From Hyaloscypha bicolor E (Eukaryota > Ascomycota > Leotiomycetes > Helotiales > Hyaloscyphaceae), in assembly GCF_002865645.1 (NCBI RefSeq), contig NW_020194677.1:62001-126000 (forward strand): a DNA stretch of 64,000 nucleotides, read 5' to 3'. Made by a program: the position numbers and the translations under genes. Positions 58,991 to 64,000 of the stretch are shown here, piece by piece (within the stretch, counting starts at the first letter, position 1; each line of letters opens with the position of its first letter). The notes under the pieces are model-generated. The model was given only the letters and a program-made list of their open reading frames with translations, made no database searches and was not told where the DNA came from.

Positions 58991-59657
58991 AAGTTTTCTA
59001 TATTATTTTAAAGCTTATTTTTAATTTAATATAGTTTCTTTTATTCTAAAAAATAAAAGTAATAATTCTTATTATAATATTATTAATAAAGGTATTTATT
59101 ACCTGAAATATATTTCTAATTATTTTTATATTATTATTTCAAGCTTTTATATTTCTATTATATAATTCTTTTTTATTAATTTTTTAATTACTTAAAATAC
59201 TATAAGTTTCTTTTTTTTTAATTTTCTTTATAAATTCTAAGTTTTGAAATATTTATTTGTATTATATTTGAAATTATTAAATCTAATAAAAAGAATAATA
59301 ATAAAAGGTCTTTTATTAATATTTAGACTAAAAAAAGAAATAGTTTATTTAGGTAAAAAATCCTTTATATAAACTTATTAATATTATAATAGAATACTTT
59401 TAGACTTCTTATTATTAGCTTTTAAATTCTATTATTTTAATAGGTTTTATAAATAAAAAATATAAATAAAAGCCTTTTTTTATATTATTTACTTATTCTT
59501 ATTTTTATTTTAATATTTTAAAAGTTTAATAAAGTTTTAAAGTTTTTGAATTTAAATTAAAATAGATTTTTTATAAATTTATTTATAAATATATAATTTA
59601 AAAGATATTTTTATTATATTTGAAATATTAAAATAATAGAACTTCATATTTATTTTT

Positions 59658-59765
59658 TAATTTTCTTTAATAATTAATTTTCTTTAATAATTAATTTTCT
59701 TTAATAATTAATTTTCTTTAATAATTAATTTTCTTTAATAATTAATTTTCTTTAATAATTAATTA
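59658..59765. repeat. 17-bp tandem repeat, about 6 copies
   Basis: Unit AATTTTCTTTAATAATT, nearly identical copies inside the AT-rich block. Confidence 0.85.
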
Positions 59766-59999
59766 AAAAGTTTATTTATTATTATAAAATATAATTTAAA
59801 GCTTTTTAAAATCTGTAATATATATAGAGTTATATATAACTTAAAGATATATAATAAACCTCGGATATTACAGGTATTAATTAGGGAAATTGGCAGCCCT
59901 TTAATATTATAACTAATTACTATTTATATTATAAGTATTAGACTTATAAATTACTAATTATATATATATTATCGGGGCCTTCTATTTAGAGAAGGCTTC

Positions 60000-62270
60000 C
60001 CTAGACCTTATAAAAAAATAGAGATTAGTTCTATATTAAATTTAATACTATAGTTTTATAACTTACTAATTTATTCTATTATTTTATTATTTACTAATAA
60101 ATACCTTATAAACTAATTTCTATATCCTTAAAAAAGGTAGTTTAATAAATAATTATATCTCGAAATCTGTAAAATATATAATCTCTTACTAAAGCTATTT
60201 CTATAAAGGAAGTTAACTAGATTAATTCCGATACGGGTAATAGTAAAGACTTATTTAATACTTTTAATAAAGTCTCTTAGAAGCCTCCGAGAGCCAGTAA
60301 TAATAACAGAAATAATTCCGGTAATAATTAAAATACTAAGATTAATACTCGAGTTACTATTATTTAAGCTATAGAATAGAGCTTATATATTAAAGTTAAA
60401 GTACTCTAATAAAAGCAAGAATTAGTAAATATAATTAATTAATATATTTTATAATTAGAATAATATAAGAATATTTTCAGAAATACCTTATAGTTTACTA
60501 TATCTTATAGAAACTCTATTTATAAGTTTATTTTATCTTTCTCGGTAATTCTTACTAAAGAACTTCCTAAAATAGAATTAGAACTTATTTCCTTTTCTAA
60601 TATAATAAGCTTTGAAAGTAATCTTAATACTATTTATTAGAAGCTATTATATAATATTCTAAAAATATATTTGAACTAAAAGAAGCTTTTTAAGGTTTAA
60701 ATACCTAATTTATATTATAGAAAGTCTTTTAAGAAATAGAAAATATTTATATTCTTTTAGGAAATAGTCTTTAGAATCTAATCTTGAATTTATAATAGAT
60801 ATTTTTCTAGAATTAACTCTTTTATAAATACTCTTAAAAATAAACCTTATAATACTTAGAAGGCTATAATAAAGTAAAGCCTACTATTATATAAGGTCTA
60901 TTAGAAGTAATTTAAGGCCTACTTAGCTAATATATTTCAAGTACCTCAAATCCGTTAGTAAAATGCTTTTAAGAAACTCTGAGATCTTTATTAGAAGAAT
61001 AGTAAAGTAATTATCGAATTATATATTTAGATAATTAGTCTCGAAGTTAACTAGAACTTATATTCTAAAAGAGACCGGATCCGGATTCTCGATATTACTT
61101 TATCTAATTATAAGACTTATTAGATACTTATATTTATTCTTTTAGAAAATAAGGCAGTATCTATTTCTAAATAGCTTAAGAAAGTTCAGAAAATAAAATA
61201 TATTACTTATTTTAAATTAAGAAAAGTAAAGATAAGAAACTCTAATAAAAGTAACTCTATTTATAAAAACTTTAATTTAGTAAATTCTAATTTATAAGAC
61301 TATTAAAAAAGAAAGAATAAATTCTAAAAATTATATAAGAAATCCTTAAATAATACTTTAGCCCCTTTAAGGCCTTAATAAAGTACTAGTTCTATTTTAG
61401 ATATAGTTTATTAAACTTATAGATAGAAAGAATACTTTTTAGAAAGTATAAAGTATTTCAAGTATATTAAATAGGCTTAGTAGAACTCTAATAAGACCAA
61501 AACTATAAAAGAGTTAAGATATTTATAAAAGCAAATTAATACTATTATTATAGAGAAGTATTTCAGAAGAGACCTTTCTAAGAAATAGGGAAAAGGAAAG
61601 GCTAAATCTTAAATATTAATAATTTTAGCTATAATAAAAAAGATATATTACTTTATATAATTATTTAAGCAAAATTAATATAGCTAGAAGTAAATGCCTT
61701 AAAAATATATAGCGGATTCGGTAATACTAGATTAGATTATAACTTCCTTAATAATAATTAGGCTTAAAGTCAGGACTTTATTATCTTAGCTAAATATAAC
61801 TAAGAATTTATAACCTTTTATAGGAACCGATTTAAGATCTATTAAGCCTATAATTTTAAGGTATTTATTATAGATAATTATAGTAAGATATATTCTTTTA
61901 AGCTCCGGTTTTATAAATATAAGAATATTAGCTTTTATAGTCTTATTTTTAGTATAAAATTTTATAAAGTAACCTTTATATAATATATAGACTATATTAA
62001 GAAATAATAGATATATATACTTATATAGCCTAATAATATTAAGATCCTAATACTAAAAGAGTTTAATAAGAAATTTAACTAGTATTTTAAGCTAGTACTT
62101 TAAGTTTTATTCTTAATTAAAGGCAAATATAACTATTCTAGATATAGGCTTTATATATTTATAATAGTTACTAGATCTTTACTTTATTATATAGTTCTAG
62201 TAATACTAAATAAAAGTTTTTAATATAGTAAATTAATATCTTCCGGAAAGAAGCCTTAAAAATACCTATT
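60000..62270 (+). mobile_element. RIP-degraded LTR-retroelement fragment (gag/pol-like)
   Basis: Plus-strand read-through shows a low-complexity gag-like segment at about 60.2-61.6 kb (KPPRASNNNRNNSGNN). This is followed near 61.7 kb by an IADS segment, reminiscent of the aspartic-protease start in copia-type polyproteins. Stops are frequent. The type (copia or other) is uncertain and no LTR pair was found. Confidence 0.4.
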
Positions 62271-62299
62271 TATTTCCGGAATAATAAATACAAAAATTT

Positions 62300-64000
62300 C
62301 TTAGAGGGTTTTACTTGCAGGCATTTCCGTACCCGGTTCGGGCCAGCTCGCTATACTTACTAGTAATACTAATTCCAATATCCCAGTAACTCTAATATTA
62401 ATTTTTTAGTCTATATATTAGATTAAAAAACAACTATATATCTAATAAAGATAATTTTTTTATATAATTATAGGCTATACTAGACTCTATAATTATATAA
62501 TAAAATATTTTTTTATACGATTATATAGTATTATACTATAAATTAAAACGTGATTTTTAGAATTCTTTTTGGAGGAAACTTACTTAATACCAAAGCCAAA
62601 AAACACCAAAAATTATAGGGTATTAATTATATTAATTATTAATTTAACTACCAAATTAACTACTAAATTAACTACTATACCAAAAGCCATATATTAAATA
62701 TTAAGAAAACAGGTTAAAGAGCTTGCTAGGAGGCTCCGGAAGATACTAAAGTATAAGACGAAGCTATATTTAGAGAAGGAGGCTCGAATACAGGAGGCCC
62801 TAAAGGCATACTATAACCTATCCGAAACCAAAATTACTAGCTTACGGATTATAGCAGGCGTATTTAATGTCTCTTATACGACTTTATATAAAAGGGAACA
62901 GGGAGTAAAGCCTCTTTCGGAGAATAGAGGACATAATATATACCTAAATAAGGCCTAGGAAATAAGCCTAATATAATATATAGATATAGCTATTAAGAGA
63001 GGTTTCCCGCTTTAATATAATATAGTTACTCGGGCTGCCATATAAATTCTAGAGACTATAGGCCTAATTAATAGAGATAATAATCGCCTGGGGAATAATT
63101 GGGCTCTTTATTAGATAGAAAAGCAAAAGAAGCTTAGGAGATATCATACTATATATATAAAGCCTATGGATTATTAATAAAAAGAGGCACTTACTCCAGA
63201 ACTAGTCTTAGAGACGTTTATATGGCTCTAGGCTATTTTGGATAAGTACGAAATATAAATATTTAATATATATAATATTAATAAGATTAGTTTTTATATT
63301 AGATATATTACTAGTTTAATAATAATTATATATAAGAATATTTGAGAGATAAGTACTACCCGATAATTATATTTAGTACTTTATACTTTATACTTATTAA
63401 TTAATAATTATAGGTTTATATTAAAGATCCAGCTAAACGAGAGTTAATTATAGTAATAGAGTATATTTCAGCCAGAGGTTTCGCAATTAAAGCCTTTATT
63501 ATTATACCTTGCAAGGTATTTAAAAAGAAGATATTCAATAATAATCTCTCTAATAATACAAAAATCGCCCAGAGCAAAATAGGCTATATAGATAACGGGC
63601 TAGCTATTAGCTAGCTATAGCACTTCTACTATTAAACCAAGGATATACAAAAAGGCAAATATTGTCTTCTTATCTTTAATAGCTATAATAGCCATATGAC
63701 TTACGAATTTGTATTCATTTATAAGTAATTAGATATAATACCCTTCTATTTACTAGTATATTCTATATACTTCTATTAACTACTAGATATAGGCTATTTC
63801 TTATAAGAGAAGTACTAGTATAAGCGCTCTATTAAAGACAGAGTTTATATAGGGAAAAATAACTTTATAAAAACTATATTTCTTTAGGTATTAACTCAAA
63901 TTCATAAGAAAACCTTTACTAAAGGAAATATCTAATTATTATTCAAAAGAGCAGGCATCTATTCCCTTAATCCTAAGCCAGTTCTTAGGGCTATAAAGCT
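62300..64000 (+). mobile_element. RIP-degraded pogo/Fot1-type DNA transposon, cut by the window end
   Basis: A GC-normal patch at about 62305-62350 may be its terminal inverted repeat. From about 62.70 kb, plus-strand read-through gives a helix-turn-helix and CENP-B-like segment (KITSLRIIAGVFNVSYTTLY, then PLSENRGHN), then a DDE domain: IYNINKISFYI where the first Asp motif is expected, LLIFNSYNSHMTYEF at the second (Asp replaced by Asn), and the region toward the third near 63.75 kb. It ends with LFKRAGIYSLNPKPVL at about 63.94-63.99 kb, typical of Fot1 transposases. At least two catalytic Asp positions are mutated and many stops are present. Confidence 0.75.

Larger units (their letters stand above)
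36661..64000. repeat. AT-rich RIP isochore packed with degraded transposons
   Basis: Composition changes sharply near 36.66 kb. From there to the window end the sequence is dominated by A, T and TA-rich words, and almost every frame is stop-riddled, with very few ATG or long frames. CpA/TpG are depleted and TpA abundant to the eye. Homology to transposase and reverse transcriptase is still visible when stops are read through. This is the pattern left by repeat-induced point mutation. Specific fossils are listed separately. 36.66-38.90 kb holds nothing I can identify. Confidence 0.85.

Overview
The window is nuclear DNA of a filamentous ascomycete (Pezizomycotina; Leotiomycetes-like, by impression only). 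Its genes carry short spliceosomal introns (about 45-80 nt, GT-AG with two GC-AG cases). They encode families typical of filamentous fungi: a Zn2Cys6 factor, a fungal STAND N-terminal domain, a rhodopsin-domain membrane protein, a salicylate-hydroxylase-like monooxygenase and a sugar-type MFS carrier. Gene islands of ordinary composition alternate with extremely AT-rich blocks full of stop-riddled transposons. That is the signature of repeat-induced point mutation (RIP).

Gene-bearing part, 1-30.3 kb. Most coding models were rebuilt by joining exons so that splice signals and reading phase agree. In order: a MEMO1-family protein (+) converging on a sulfotransferase-like gene (-); an F-box protein (+); a badly broken P-loop/HAD fusion pseudogene (+); an FAD monooxygenase (+) converging on an MFS transporter (-), possibly an uptake-and-oxidation pair; a long gene-free stretch (11-15.8 kb); a Reg1-like PP1 regulatory subunit (+); a stand-alone STAND N-terminal-domain protein (-); a Zn2Cys6 regulator (+); a frameshifted and truncated rhodopsin-domain gene (-) at the edge of an AT-rich insertion; and a CorA-like membrane protein (+).

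Transposon nursery, 30.3-36.6 kb. This holds no recognised gene but a dense cluster of small structured elements: a MITE with 3-bp TTA duplications, two diverged copies of one AT-rich repeat, a putative solo LTR with a 5-bp duplication and an empty site in the sister copy, three foldback or palindromic elements, and longer inverted-repeat elements. Two further MITEs with long inverted repeats sit in the gene region (20.6 and 26.7 kb).

AT-rich block, 36.7-64.0 kb. This is a RIP-mutated isochore. Translation still shows a minus-strand copia-type element (LTRs near 38.9-39.3 and 58.7-59.0 kb). It appears to be split by a plus-strand Ty3/gypsy-type element (LTRs near 44.1-44.5 and 56.7-57.0 kb) and by a GC-normal 300-bp solo-LTR-like island. 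Further right are another LTR-retroelement fossil (60-62.2 kb) and a pogo/Fot1-type transposase fossil that runs off the window end. No tRNA, rRNA or CRISPR array was recognised.
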